A DNA stretch of 64,000 bases from Amblyomma americanum (GCF_052857255.1 NC_135505.1:48793507-48857506); one strand, 5' to 3'; shown: positions 34,055-45,029, counted from the first letter of the stretch. Made by a program: numbers and translations. The notes: generated by a model from the letters alone, not told the origin.

Positions 34055-34940
34055 GCCTGATGAGGTGCATGTCAAGTGCACTTGTTTTCAGAGCCAGAAG
34101 AAGGCATCAAAGCCCTATGAGGTGTGCCTTTGAAAAGCTGCGGATCAGTGGCGTCTGCAAGATGCGGTTGCCCAGCTGGTGCTTGTGGAGTGTGTAGCCG
34201 CATTAAAGCTAGTGTTGCTACTTAAGAGCAATGGCTATAAGGAACCTCCACCAGAGGTAGCGTGTACCGAGCTGCCACAGCAGTGGAGGCGCCCTCGTAG
34301 GAGCCCACTTGCACCGCTAACTTTGGAGTTTGTGGACTGGAGGAGTGTGCGACAAGGTGGCCTCTCAAAGCCGATCAGCACCAGGTTTTATGATGCAAGA
34401 CAGCACGCCCAGCCATTTGAGACCTTTCTTTAAGTATAAGGACACTTGGGGCAAGCATTGGTGAACTGTGTCCTTCGCCATTTTCAAGACGCCTTGAAAG
34501 CACTCAACTCGTTGAAACGACTTCAAAAATTGGGCCGACACCAATTGGCAGTCCTTTGCAGTATTTGATGCCTCTCGTGCCACATGGATTTCTAGTTCAT
34601 GTGGCACCAGAAATAGTGTGCACAAATGCTGGCACTGCAGAAATGCCGACTCCACCACGGCTGTTTGAGTCGTGTCGCAAGTGGCATCTACAAGATGGGG
34701 ATTTCTGTGCCGCTGAAGCAACCATTCTTAAGGTATGTGCTTGTTTTACCTGGAGGCTGGAGATAATCGAGTAAATGGCCTGCTGATCCACCTCGTGCAT
34801 GACTCAATGAGGCCAAAGACGCTCTATTTGGCATTCCCTCAATGTCATCGCAACAAGTGGCAGATGGAAGGCAGTTAACAATAACTTAATTGGACTGGCC
34901 GCGGCGCAATGAAAATTAGTTGACACCATTGGCTTGTGTT

Positions 34941-34952
34941 GGGGGGGGGGGG
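34941..34952 (+). repeat. poly-G run of 12
   Basis: A homopolymer in the intron of the YqaJ-type gene. Similar, longer runs occur at 47444 and 59683. Confidence 0.9.
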
Positions 34953-35473
34953 TTCACTTGAGGGGAAGTGCCGCTTTTTTTCTTGAGTTGTATCCGACTA
35001 TAGTGTGGCTTCCGTGTCGTGCTGTTTCTTTCATACCTTCCATGTTGAAAACCTAGGTGCCCCAAACCGCACAGCAGTCTGTTTCGTAACTGCTGAAAGA
35101 AATAAAAATAGATGGTCACCCATGAATGACAGAAACACACAAAAAGCAACAACTAGCAGCTGGTAGTTTAAGTAGCAGGTGTCCATTATAACGATTTCAT
35201 TATTTCAGTTGCAGAGCAGCAACTTTGACTTCAGCATCATTATAGTCACTTAGATATTGAACGAATTGTTTGTACAGGCTACTGCTTCGGTGGTGAGAAA
35301 AAGTTCGGTGTGTGATTGCTAGACCACTTTGCGCAATATGGGCCTGAAAAAGTTGTCCCTTTTTTTGAGAACTTTTTAAGCTATATACACAAAGTGGTAG
35401 AGCCATAGCAAACAGCACTGCCAATATAATATACTTTAAGAGAGTTAAATGTTGCGCTAATTGGATTTGTGAC
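34953..35473. other. intron of the YqaJ-type gene
   Basis: No recognisable feature apart from the poly-G run at its left and the palindrome at its right. Confidence 0.4.
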
Positions 35474-35595
35474 AAATTATACATATTTTTAGCGCAACCA
35501 GGACAGGGACAGAAAGAAAAGAGACAAACACGAGCGGTCGTGTTTGTCTGTTCTTTGCGTCCCTGTCCTGGTTGCGCTAAAAATATGCATAATTT
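35474..35595. mobile_element. near-perfect 122-bp palindromic foldback element
   Basis: The left arm AAATTATACATATTTTTAGC, GCAACCAGGACAGGGAC, a purine run and AGACAAACACGA is mirrored by TCGTGTTTGTCTGTTCTTTG, GTCCCTGTCCTGG and CGCTAAAAATATGCATAATTT around a tiny centre at about 35534. A handful of mismatches and an A-rich bulge in the left arm are the only differences. No coding capacity. It has the same construction as the foldback at 20455 (a GTGTTTGT-type inner arm) but a different outer sequence. Confidence 0.75.
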
Positions 35596-36306
35596 GGCAA
35601 TATAAGTAAGTCTGAGGTGAGAGGTTATACAGGTGAACAGCTGTCATATCAATAACTACCTAAAATGCGTTTTCTTTCTAGGGTTTGCAGGAGGCCATCG
35701 ATCTCAAAAAGAACACGAGGCAGCAGTCTGGCAGCGAGATGTGGAAGAGAGCCCGCGTCCATCGATTGACTGCTTCATCATTTGGGGTTGTGTTCAAGCG
35801 CCCTATGTGGACAGAGAAAGGCCTGCTGAACCTGACTGCAGAGAAAGACCTTTCCCCTGTCAGGGCTGTTCAGTAAGTGAGGTCTTATACCTGTGCTACA
35901 CGGGTATGTTGAAATGACATTCGGGTCGAACGGCATTCGAAACTTGGAATGGCATTCGCAGTGGACTGACCCGCACGGTGCTACACGGCTATTCCAAACG
36001 CATTCGAAAGCTTCAGTATCCTGCCGCCAAGCTACAGGGGCGCTGCTGCCGTCAAGTTTTGCTTTAAAAAATATAGCACCAGCAATTAATTTGTACAATT
36101 GCAGTTCATTATAAAATTGATAATTTTAAAAGTTCTGTCTTTTTTAATAAATTTTATTCTTTATTCATTACTAAACTCCTCTGTTCGAACAGAAGCCCAA
36201 GCCCAGAGGCCGGCCATTTTTTGTGTGCGGTCTGTTGACTACATTGGGCTTCATCTCCTGCGTGTGTCGTTTGCTCTGCGTGTATCACATCTGCAAATTT
36301 CTGAGC

Positions 36307-37996
36307 ATGAGCGACGACGAAGGCGTTCAGATAGCGTTAGGGATGGCTGCTATCATGCAGCTCGACTCTGAAATAGAAGCGGCAAAAGCCGAAGCCGATG
36401 AAATTGAAAGCAACTGCATTTTTTTTAAAGGTGTGGTCATCGGAGCTGCCATAGCTGCAAGGAGAGTTGAATGGAGTACATGGATGCTCCCTCGCATCGA
36501 AGGGTGGTACGAAATCATTGTGCCCCAGCTCAGCGAGCTGGAGTTTAAAAGGCACTTCCGCGTGACTCGCGCTACTTTTCGGTATACAGCCGATAAGTGC
36601 CGACGGATGCTGCAACGCATAGACACGAATATGCGCGAAGCTACACCGGTTGGGAAGCGAGTTGCCATCGGGCTTTTCAAGCTATGCTCCTCAGCAGAAG
36701 ACAGGACTGTCGCCCTCGTTTTCGGTGTCGGGCGGTTGTCGGTGAACGCAATATTTCACGAGTTCTGTCTGGTGGAGGTGGAGGTTTTGGATGCCGACTG
36801 GATCCGGATGCCGACTGCACAAGGCATGGAAGAGCACATGCAAGAGTTCTTTACCGTGTCTGCATTTCCGCACGCAGTGGGTGCCCTGGATGGGTGTCAC
36901 TTCCCTGTGTCGCCACTGGAAGAACACGCCAGCGACTACATGAATTACAAAGGATGGTAAGCACTTTCATAATTTCGTCACGTTTCATATAATTTCATAT
37001 ATGACATTTCTTTTTCGAGACTGCGATTGAATATGCAGCAGCGGCAAACTTTTATTCCTTGCACCTTCCTACTGGGTACCTAAATAAAAGCCGTGATTGA
37101 TTGCCGCTAATCCCAGTGGTATAAAAGCCGAGAGGGCAAGTAAAATCAGCCATCCTTATAGCCTCCTGAGTGCTTTCAGTTCAGCTACTTTACTCCTGTA
37201 GTCGGATAGAACTGAAGAACGCAGTGGCTTTTCCCTTCCAGTCACTGTGGAGTAAAGAAGGTTGGGGGTCGTTTTTGTGCTGTGTGAACCATTTTTAATG
37301 GAAAGAAAGGGGAGCTAATGTCTTGCCTTGATGACATTCCCCGTCCCCAGCTGTATTGGCCGTATAGAGTTGTGGTATCTGTGCAGTGTTTGTGTCACAT
37401 GTTCACTTGTGCCAAAACTCTACAGGTACAGCATAATCCTCCTGGCTCTGCTTGACCTCCGCTACCGGTTCATGTTTATCAGTGTTGGCTGGCCAGGACG
37501 CTGCCATGACTCATACGCCTACCACAGGTCAAGCCTGTCAGGCATCGTTGGGGGACCACTCCTGCAGTCACCGGTTGCCATAATCAGTGGCACAGCAGTG
37601 CCACCGCTCATTCTCTGTGATCAGGCATTCCCCCTCACTCCAAATTTAATCAAGCCATTCAGCCACCGAGGGCAGCTCAACGAGGCAAAAAAGACATTCA
37701 ACTACCAGCTGTCAAAGTCCAGGCGAGTAGTGGAGAACGCATTTGGCAGGCTGAAGGCGAGGTTTCGCTTTGTTATGAAGCGCATGGAGTGCACCGTTGG
37801 AAATGCTCGGCTGGCTATACGTTGTATCTTGCACAACGTGTGCGAGTATTTCAGAGATGAGGTGCTACCACAGTGGCATGCTGAGGCCGAGGCCAGTGGC
37901 ATGGTTTTTGAGCAACCAGCGCACTCTACTGATGTCATACTGGGTACTGGACAAGCTGTTTGGGAAGCAGTTGTGGAATTTTATCGGCAGCAGTGA
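36307..37996 (+). CDS. PIF/Harbinger transposase, open across both exons
   Basis: Exon 36307-36956 and exon 37426-37996 join at AAAGGATG|GTAAGC and CTCTACAG|GTACAG without breaking the frame, giving about 406 residues with no stop, near the usual length. After an N-terminal helical part come a helix-turn-helix region (FKRHFRVTRATFRY, VAIGLFKLCSSAEDRTVALV) and the DDE domain: first Asp in VGALDGCHF, second in LILCDQAFPL, Glu in SRRVVENAFGRLKA. I chose the ATG at 36307 (MSDDEGVQ); the frame is open 84 bases farther up, but with a hydrophobic start untypical of the family. This is the best-preserved DNA transposase in the window and could in principle be active or very recently so. Neither terminal repeats nor the partner Myb/MADF gene could be tied to it. 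Confidence 0.85.
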
Positions 37997-38119
37997 ATGT
38001 TGGGCCCCAAACAAAACATTTTTTCTCAATACTCTTCAACATGTTTTCCCGAGCAGTTTGTATGTATTATCAGCCACAAAAGTTGCAGGATCTGCGGTGC
38101 GTGATGGAGTGAAGGAGCA

Positions 38120-38262
38120 CTGCACTGCTGCAGCATCTGCCGTCAAAGTACATGGGCCTCTAGCGTTCTGCTACCATCAATATGCGACCACAATGGCTGG
38201 TATCGAACCCACGTCTTTTGGATCAGCAGCCGAGCACCATAACCATTGAGCCACTGCTGCGG
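38120..38262 (-). repeat. SINE head and body start, tRNA-derived
   Basis: On the minus strand GTGGCTCAATGGTTATGG (A-box like, one mismatch) and GGTTCGATACC (B box, 38199-38209) have tRNA spacing, followed by a GCATATTGATGGTAGCAGAA body and GAGGCCCATGTACT, where it is cut. The body links it to the SINE pieces at 21086 and 14650. It is not a working tRNA gene: the acceptor stem does not close and the body is retroposon-like. Confidence 0.65.
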
Positions 38263-38702
38263 CTTTTTCTCTCGTCAATGGTGGTGGTGTTATTGTGCAG
38301 GTGGTAGTAGCCTGTGCTAGTGTGTGTGTGTGTGCTCCTCAGTCGTCAGTGTGTGTGAAGATATGAATATCAGTGTATGCTTCAGTCTACGAAGGAGAGA
38401 TCGAAATGCTGTAAGCACCCTTGTGTATGTGTGTTTGGAGGAGAGATGTGAACATGTGTGCGCTCATTAGTCTAACGAGGAGAGACAGGATACATTAACA
38501 TGTTGTCAGGCCCCTTGTGTGTATATGCTAACCTCAAGCATTCTCTATCCTTCATTGGTGCATGTATTTCCTGTAGCCCCTAAATCATTGATCAAGCTGT
38601 CAGGATGCCCTGAGTTCAACCACTATCATTATCAGCAGCCTGACTGCTGCCTCTGCACGAGAATGGCCTCTCCCATATCTTTCTCAGTAGTGTAAGTAGC
38701 GC
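38263..38702. other. spacer with a (TG)n microsatellite
   Basis: A (TG)8 run lies at 38319-38334, and further TGTGTG clusters follow to about 38460. No gene is seen. Confidence 0.5.
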
Positions 38703-41700
38703 TGTAAGACTAGCCTTCGGCTCCAGCACCTTCAGAGGCTGGCGCTCAGAGGACACAGACGTTCCACCTTTCTCTTTGGTGCTGGTGCCTCCTTCTTGTG
38801 CTGCTCTCTCCGATGCAAGTGTCACTTATTCACCCTCTTTACGGTGCGCTGACCAGAAATCTGTTTTGCTGCCTCATTCCATGCTGACAAGCGCTATTTA
38901 TGTGGCCAACCCGTTCTCCTGCCCTACCACTTTACTCCGTGGCCAATCGCTTGGTAGTGTCGCCTTTCTAGATCCCGCCTCAATATACCCCCTCGTCGAT
39001 TGCACGGCCGGCCTTCACGTCAGCGCCATTACGCCTGTTCCCATCACCAATCAGTCTTCCGTCGACATTTTTCGCCGTTCCATCGACGCCGCCCTGACGT
39101 CTACCCAACGAGGCCAGCTTGTCGCTGTCCTGCACCGTTTTCAAGCTTCGTTTGACTGCCAGCAACCTTCCTTGGGCCGCGCAACCACCGTGATACAGCT
39201 GTCGCACAGCCCGCGGGGATAGCCGGTGGTCCTGGTCAAGAAAAAAGACGGTTCTATCCGGTTAAGCGTCGAATACCATCATCTGAACAAGGTTACACGA
39301 AAGGATGAAAGGACATTTACCCTCTTCCCCGTATCGACGACGCCCTCGACTGCCTGCAGGGCGCTGAGCTCTTTTCTTCATTAGACTTGCACTCCGGTTA
39401 CTGGCAAGTGCCGGTGGCAGAGGCCGATCGCCCAAAAATTGCATTCGTCACACCCGACGGACCCTATGAATTTACTGTCATGCCCTTCGGCCTTTGCAAT
39501 GCACCCGCCACATTCGAGCGCATGATGGGCAACCTGCTCCGAGGGCTTAAATGGCACGCATGCCTTTGTTACCTAGACGACGTGATCTTTTCTCCAGATT
39601 TACCGTCTCACCTCCAGTGCCTTGAGACTGTTTTTCACTGCCTGGCCGACGCTGGCCTTCAACTCAATTTAAGAAAGTGCCGCTTCTGAGCTCGGCAGCT
39701 CCCCATTCTCGGGCATGTCGTGTCGAAGGATGACATTCTCCCGGACCCGGCCAAGTTGGGAGCTGTGGCAGAATTTCCGAAGCCCACTTCTATTAAAGGC
39801 CTCCGCAGCTTCGTCGGCCTCTGCTCCTACTTCCGCCGCTTTGTCCGCAGTTTCGCCACTATAATCAACCCCCTGGCCAAGCTGCTTTCCGGCCACGACC
39901 TTTCGGCCTGGTCGCCAGCCTGTGATGAAGTGTTTACGACACTCCGTCACCTCCTGACCACTCCACCAATTCTGCATCATTTCAATTCTCGTTCCCTGAC
40001 AGAATTCCTCACCGATGCCAGCGGCGTCGGCCTCGGTGAAGTACTCGCTCAGTGCAAGCAAGGCTTCGACGAATACATTGTCGCTTACGCCAGCCGGACA
40101 CTCACAAAAGCTGAAACTAACTATTCTGTCACCGAGAACGAGTGTTTAGCCATCCTTTTGATGTTGTCACCGATCACCATGCCCTCTGCTGGTTGTCCTC
40201 TCTGAAAGATCCCTCTGGGCTCTGCGACTCCAAGAGTACGACATTCGCGTTGTCTATCGTTCCGGCCGTAAACATGCCGATGCTGATGCCCTGTCACGTT
40301 CCCCTGTGCCATTTGAGGCAGTCCCTTGTATATCCGCCCTGCCTTCTTTGACGTTTGAGTTCGCTGATATGGCTTCCGAGCAATGCAAAGACCCATGCGT
40401 CAGTTGCCTCCTAGATGTCTTCTGTGGCCAATCATCTCGACCTCCTTCCCGTGCTCTCCGGCGTCAATCCCACCATTTCACCATCAGAGATGAGCTCCTT
40501 TACCGCCGCAAGTACCTTCCGGATGGTCGCAGGTGGCATTTTGTCATTCCAACCCATCTGCGCTCCTTCATTTGCTCTCCCTACCACGATAATCCTCAGT
40601 GTGCCCATGCCCGCTTCTTGAAGACCACCCGTTTGACATCGGTACTACTGGTGTGGGATGTCCCGTTATGTTCGCCAGTTCGTTCAGTCCTGCACCATAT
40701 GCCACTGCCGAGAAATTCCACCTCGCCTACCCGTCGCTCCTATGCAGCCGCTGCCTTGCCCAGTGCAGCCCTTCGAGCGTGTTGGCATCGACCTCTACGG
40801 CCCTTTCCCCAGCACATCAACCGGCAACCGCTGGATCATTGTCGCCATTGACCACCTTAGACGCTAAGCTGAAACATCGTGTTTAATATCTGCTACAGCC
40901 CACGACATTGCATCCTTTATTCTCCATCGCATCATTCTTCGCCATGGTGCTCCCAAAGAGTTGCTGAGTGGTTAGAGGTCCGGCCTTCCTCTCTGAAGTT
41001 GTAGAACCTCTCCTTCAGGAATGGAACACCGTTCACCGCACCTCCTCTGCCTACCATCCGCAGACAAATGGCATGGTGGAGCGTTTTAACCGTGCCCTCG
41101 GCGACATGCTGGCCATGTATGTTGCTTCCAACTATTGTAACTGGGACCGTGTTCTCCCTTTTGTCACATATGCTTATAACTCCGCTGCTCAAGCCACCAC
41201 TGGATTCTCTCCATACTTTCTCCTGTACGGCTGTGAGCCTTCTTGCACAATGGACACCATTCTACCTTACCGCCCTGATTTTTCCGAATTTACAGCTCTT
41301 TCTCAAGCCGCAACTTATGCCGAAGAATGCCGACAGCTTGCCCGGTCCTTCACTTCTCACGCCCAGCATCAGCAGAAAAGCACCCGTGATCCCCCTGCAC
41401 CTCTTCCCGCTTACCTTCCTGACTCTTTGGTCTGGCTCTGGGTACCCTCCTCAGGTACCGGCCTTTCCCCCAAACTTGTTAGCAAGTAACAGTGATCCTG
41501 CCGTATTATTAAGCAGACATCCCCCGTCGATTACCCCATCGAACCCCTTACGCATTCCCTGATCATCGCTGCCGAGGCCGCGCATTTGTCTACACGACCC
41601 GCCTCAAACAATACTACGACCCTGTCGTCGTCGCATCGCCCCAGGCCGCCAGGATGGCGCCTTTTCGCCTGGGGGAAATTGTAAGACTGGCCTTCGGCTC

Positions 41701-42440
41701 CAGCATCTTCAGAGCCTGGTGCTTAACGAAGAAGACGACGAAAAGTGCCGGACGCCTCAGGTATGTGCCATGTTACTTGAGGAGAAGAAGAAGAACGCTT
41801 GTCTCTCGTGTGTGCTCTGGACTGGCCACTTCCTATGGTCTGTACCGCTGGTTGTTTGCGACTCAGTGCTTTGCAAGATGTCCTTTATTACAGTGCTAAA
41901 TATACTTCTTTTATGGAGGGAGGGGAGTTTAGTACGGGGGTGCAGCCCTTACGCAAGTGTATCAAATATTTCTCATGCCCTTTTTTTCTTAGCCGCGCTT
42001 CTTTTATGTATGCCGAAAAATGGAGTTATTTTCCGTTAAATTGGTGCTGTGGGTTTTTTTTTTGCCAAGTGTCATCGGGGTTTTTGCTTTATATTTGTTA
42101 CCTGGTCATACATTATGACCTTCAGTATCCTGTTTTGTTTGAGTCTACTGTCAGTGTTAACGTTGGCCACTACGTAGTGCAAAGAAGGAAAGTTAAACCA
42201 TAAAGTGTTTGTTTTTGTGGAAAATGTTTCCCTGGGGATTCATTGTTACGCATGACTTGCTTTATGTATAATTTCGTTGTGGAAGAAACATGTTCAAATT
42301 AATGAGGCACAACTATGCTTAAATCCTGTTGTGTTCCTTCAACCACTGCTGCGCTGTGTTATATAATGCACTGTGAGCCATGCTACTGGTTACTGTTCTT
42401 TGAATAAATCATACCTTGCAAACTTTGTACGGTCGACGTT
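38703..42440 (+). mobile_element. Ty3/gypsy element 1, heavily decayed
   Basis: Forty-four bases starting TGTAAGACTAGCCTTCGG at 38703 recur at 41680 (TGTAAGACTGGCCTTCGG), just after a GCCTGGGGGAAA polypurine tract, so they are LTR starts. After 44 bp the left copy jumps into pol, so the rest of the 5' LTR, primer site and gag are deleted. An AATAAA at about 42402 suits the end of the 3' LTR near 42440. Pol order is RT, RNase H, integrase, then LTR, as in Ty3/gypsy. Confidence 0.7.
38830..41678 (+). pseudogene. gypsy element 1 pol: reverse transcriptase, RNase H, integrase
   Basis: Motifs read in changing frames. [21 protein letters not shown] (39215-39265) starts RT; FTVMPFGLCNAPATFERMM and LCYLDDVIFSP (39470-39600) are its core with the catalytic [19 protein letters not shown] (40070-40110) and a [17 protein letters not shown] segment (about 40255) mark RNase H. 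In the integrase, FERVGIDLYGPFPS (about 40770) holds the first catalytic Asp and AYHPQTNGMVERFNRALG (about 41055) the Glu. The C-terminal part ends at KQYYDPVVVASPQAARM (about 41610). More than ten frame changes and stops show age. No protease or gag could be read. Confidence 0.8.
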
Positions 42441-42464
42441 CTTTATTTCATTTTTTCTCATTCT

Positions 42465-42877
42465 TTGTTAGAGCTTTCAAAATATTTGGTCATCGCGCCG
42501 TACAATTTCTCCTGCATTTGGAGCTGGTGCTCCCGCAGATCAAATTCTTATTGCCTTGCTTCCCGTAGATCCTTTCTGAGCCCCCTCGCTCCTCCAGCAG
42601 CGCAGCAAAATCAACAGAGGCTGGCCTCTTGCGGGCTCGTGCAGCCTGCCGTTGCCCAGCTTGCTGCATGTGCTGCGCACCTCCACTTGAGTGGGCTACA
42701 GGGTCCGCAGCTCCAGAAGGCAGCTGCGAACCGCTGTCTGCGCCTTCACAGTTGCTGCTGTCGTGGGCTGCAGAAGGCAGCTGCAAACCGCCGTCTGCAC
42801 CTTCCCAGATGCTGCTATTGTGTCCTGCAGGCGAGCTCTGGTCGTCGTCTGTGGGGCATTCGCCTGTTTCTATGGTG
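42465..42877 (-). pseudogene. C-terminal exon of a Myb/SANT-like gene
   Basis: After CACCATAG (about 42872) the frame reads TGECPTDDDQSSPAGHNSS, with two related Ser/Gly-rich repeats (SSIWEGADGG, SSNCEGADSG), then RARKRPASVDFAALLEERG. After frame changes and one stop it ends in QLQMQEKLYGAMTKYFESS, a coiled coil with the final stop near 42467. Layout and ending are like those of the 19147 exon, so a Harbinger-associated DNA-binding protein tail is likely. A SINE ends 8-20 bases upstream of the acceptor and replaces its pyrimidine tract. Confidence 0.4.
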
Positions 42878-42884
42878 CGGATCA

Positions 42885-43203
42885 ATAATAATAATAATAA
42901 TTGGTTTTTGGGGGAAAGGAAATGGTGCAGTATCTCTCATATATCGTTGGACACCTGAACCGCGCCGTAAGGGAAGGGAGAAAGGAGGGAGTGAAAGAAG
43001 AAAGGAAGAAGAGGTGCCGTAGTGGAGGGCTCCGGAATAATTTCGACCACCTGGGGATCTTTAACGTGCACTGACATCGCACAGTACGCGGGCGCCTTAG
43101 CGTTTTTCCTCCATAAAAGTGCAGCCGCCGCGGTCGGGTTCGAACCCGGGAACTCCGGATCAGTAGTCGAGCGCCTTAACCACTGAGCCACCGCGGCGGG
43201 GCG
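42885..43203 (-). repeat. full-length tRNA-derived SINE (Ruka-like)
   Basis: On the minus strand the element starts with CCGCCGCGGTGGCTCAGTGG, containing an A box (TGGCTCAGTGG), and a B box GGTTCGAACCC (43137-43148) at tRNA distance. A 230-bp body follows, ending in an (ATT)n tail at 42886-42900. The boxes would allow RNA polymerase III transcription, and mobilisation would depend on a LINE. A second copy is at 10676. The name Ruka, a SINE described from ixodid ticks, is my best match from memory. Confidence 0.85.
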
Positions 43204-43257
43204 CGCATCAACTGCACAATGCAATAAAATGCATGCACATTCAAAGCTTACTTTCAT

Positions 43258-44730
43258 GTTATCACGTCCATCGTCGAAGGCGCGTGGAATTTGCTGGTGT
43301 CGACGGGAGCAGGTCGCTATCGGCGCTGGCCGGGTGCGCGGCGCTAATGCGGCCGCCGCGATAAGGGCGGGGCCGAGGAAGGTATGGCGGCCGGGTAAAT
43401 TCTTCGGTGAAGCCATGGCCGCTTATCGGAGAAATCTATCTCCGCCGTCTTTTTTACTTTTTTCTTTGGGGCAGCGGTAACTGTCGCAGAGGGACCGCTG
43501 TCCGACGAGGAGCGCTGACGCTTCGGTTCATCGGGCTCTTGCCCCTTATGAGACAGGCAGGCGCTAGTCTTTCGGGGGCTCGGGCGTTGCGTCTTTGGGA
43601 CACTGGTGCTTACCTGAGCCAGGGCTTCGGGGCTAGCGCTGTGGGGCTCATTGGTTACCCTCGGTATGTCCGCTACCTCAGGAGCCTCCAACTCGGACTC
43701 CGTAGCGCTCTGCTGTCTCTCAGATGGAGTTGGCTGCGCGAGCAACAAGGCAGCTTCCAGTTTTTCCAGGTCAGACAGGCCATCTGACGACGTAGAGTCC
43801 TTCGTACCCCCTTCGGTAGAAGTTTGGTCTGTCTCGTCAATCAATGGATTGCCAGGCGACCTGGGCTCTCCCGAGTCCTCAGCGAGGGTGGTTGTCCACT
43901 TCGTTCCGTCGTGGAGCCGGGGTTGCCCCGAGCGGGACTTGCGGCGTACTCCTCGGAGCTGCGAGGGCGGCCGCGTAGGAACGCGGCGCGATGCAGTCTG
44001 ACGTGACGTGATTCCCGCCACACCGCTTGCAGGCTGCTTGGCACGAGTCCGCATCGTGACCGTACGCAGCACAGCGGCCGCAGCGCGCGGCGGTGCAGGC
44101 GGCACCGAGGTGACCTTCCACGCCGCAACGGGCGCACACCTTCCTCATTCCACGGTATTCCAACGTAGCGCGGTGACCCGCGAAGGTGATGAAATTCGGT
44201 GGCGCCCGCTGCATGTCGAGCTTCACCAGACGAGCGCCGCTGCGAACGTGGCTCCTTGACTTGAAAACGGGTTCCGTGACTGCCCTGACCTTGCCAAAGG
44301 GCTCAGGACGGCTGCGAGCGCGTCGTCGCTCACGCTTGGTGGAGGTCGCCGGACCGTTACGAACGCCACTGGCGCAGCAAGCTGAACCAGCGGCACTTGA
44401 TGACCGGCCACGAGCAGAGAGCCCGCGGCCAACATTTTCGTGGCTTGCGCCATCGAACTGACAGCTGCCAGGAACTTAGTTCCGCCGAGGTGCTGCAAAT
44501 ACTGCAGCCCCCGACACCGACGACCTCCTCGATGGCATCGATCAGGTCGTCCGCCGGCACGGGTACCGGTACGTTAAAGTTGAAGCATTGCGCCTTTGTG
44601 GGGCGCGTCGCAGGCGGCGGAAGGTCCATCTTCACCAAGCCCTGGAGGCAGCAGCAGGCCGGGCGCCGGGGCACAGGCAGCAGGGCCTCAGAAGGCGATG
44701 GGCAGCGTAACGGGCGGCCACACAGGATTG
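43258..44730 (-). mobile_element. Tx1-like LINE, 5' 1.47 kb only, inside the 3' LTR of gypsy 2
   Basis: This stretch is about 97% identical by eye to 54183-55690, the start of the LINE in the 5' LTR. It holds the 5' leader and nearly all of ORF1 (RRM-like part, CCHC knuckles CARCGVEGHLGAAC, CGRCAAYGHDADSC, CKRCGGNHVTSDC). ORF1 here is shifted by loss of one C near 44300 (the other copy keeps it), whereas it keeps about five bases near 44265 that the other copy lost. The LINE is cut at 43258, after ORF1, and joined to unrelated DNA. LINEs normally lose their 5' end, so loss of the 3' end points to later deletion or recombination. Confidence 0.85.
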
Positions 44731-45019
44731 TCGGCGATCGTCGAAAATCTCCGCGGGTCAAGCGCGTCGGCTGTTATATAGCAGTCGTCGAATGTTCCAG
44801 ACTAATCGTTGGGACCTACGTGCCTTCCACAAAGTTCTACGCCATTCGCGTCAGGCGATGAAATCAGATAACATAAGGTTCGTCTACAACAGACAGCGAA
44901 TAGAAGCATCGATGACTTGCCAGAAACTTCGGATAGATGCAGGCGCGTCCCGCGCTGTGCGATAACACTTGTTAGGCTGCGAAACGTGGTCGCCCGATAA
45001 AGATAAATGACACGTGCCA
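44731..45019 (-). repeat. 3' LTR of gypsy 2, first 289 bp
   Basis: It begins TGGCACGTGTCATTTATC directly after a polypurine tract (AAGTGGGGGGGTAA, 45020-45033) that follows the end of pol. It includes a TATA-like TATATAA (about 44775). It is colinear, without gaps, with 55691-55979; I count seven differences in 289 bp. It stops exactly where the LINE begins, the same base as in the other LTR. Confidence 0.8.
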
Positions 45020-45029
45020 TTACCCCCCC

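Larger units (their letters stand above)
34055..35872 (+). pseudogene. YqaJ/SWIM-type nuclease gene, two exons, incomplete
   Basis: Exon 34055-34732 follows TTTATTTGCAG. It begins with a Cys-rich part (VKCTCFQSQKKASKPYEVC) that may be a SWIM zinc finger, broken by a stop, and continues LKLVLLLKSNGYKEPPPE and ACTELPQQWRRPR. After a frame change near 34433 it reads ETTSKIGPTPIGSPLQYL and ends at CTTAAG|GTATGT. Exon 35682-35872 joins in phase: LQEAIDLKKNTRQQSGSEMW, then RARVHRLTASSFGVVF, the N-terminal motif of the YqaJ (lambda-exonuclease-type) fold. The catalytic D and E/K residues should lie in later exons, but a Harbinger element follows at once. Such proteins are multicopy in arthropods and cnidarians; I infer a transposon or virus-derived nuclease. 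Confidence 0.55.

Noticed and set aside
35885..36010. Candidate left terminal repeat of the intact Harbinger unit (GTGCTACACGG words)
   Set aside because: The words repeat locally, but no inverted partner was found after 38000, so the end cannot be claimed.
38199..38262. tRNA-like sequence on the minus strand
   Set aside because: The A box is imperfect, there is no closing acceptor stem, and the body matches other SINE pieces in the window.
43130..43203. tRNA-like sequence with perfect A and B boxes
   Set aside because: It continues directly into a SINE body with an (ATT)n tail, found again at 10676; it is a SINE head, not a tRNA gene.
43344..44105. Long Arg/Pro/Ser-rich frames overlapping ORF1 of the LINE
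   Set aside because: GC-rich shadow or frameshifted readings of ORF1; the CCHC-bearing frame is the real one.
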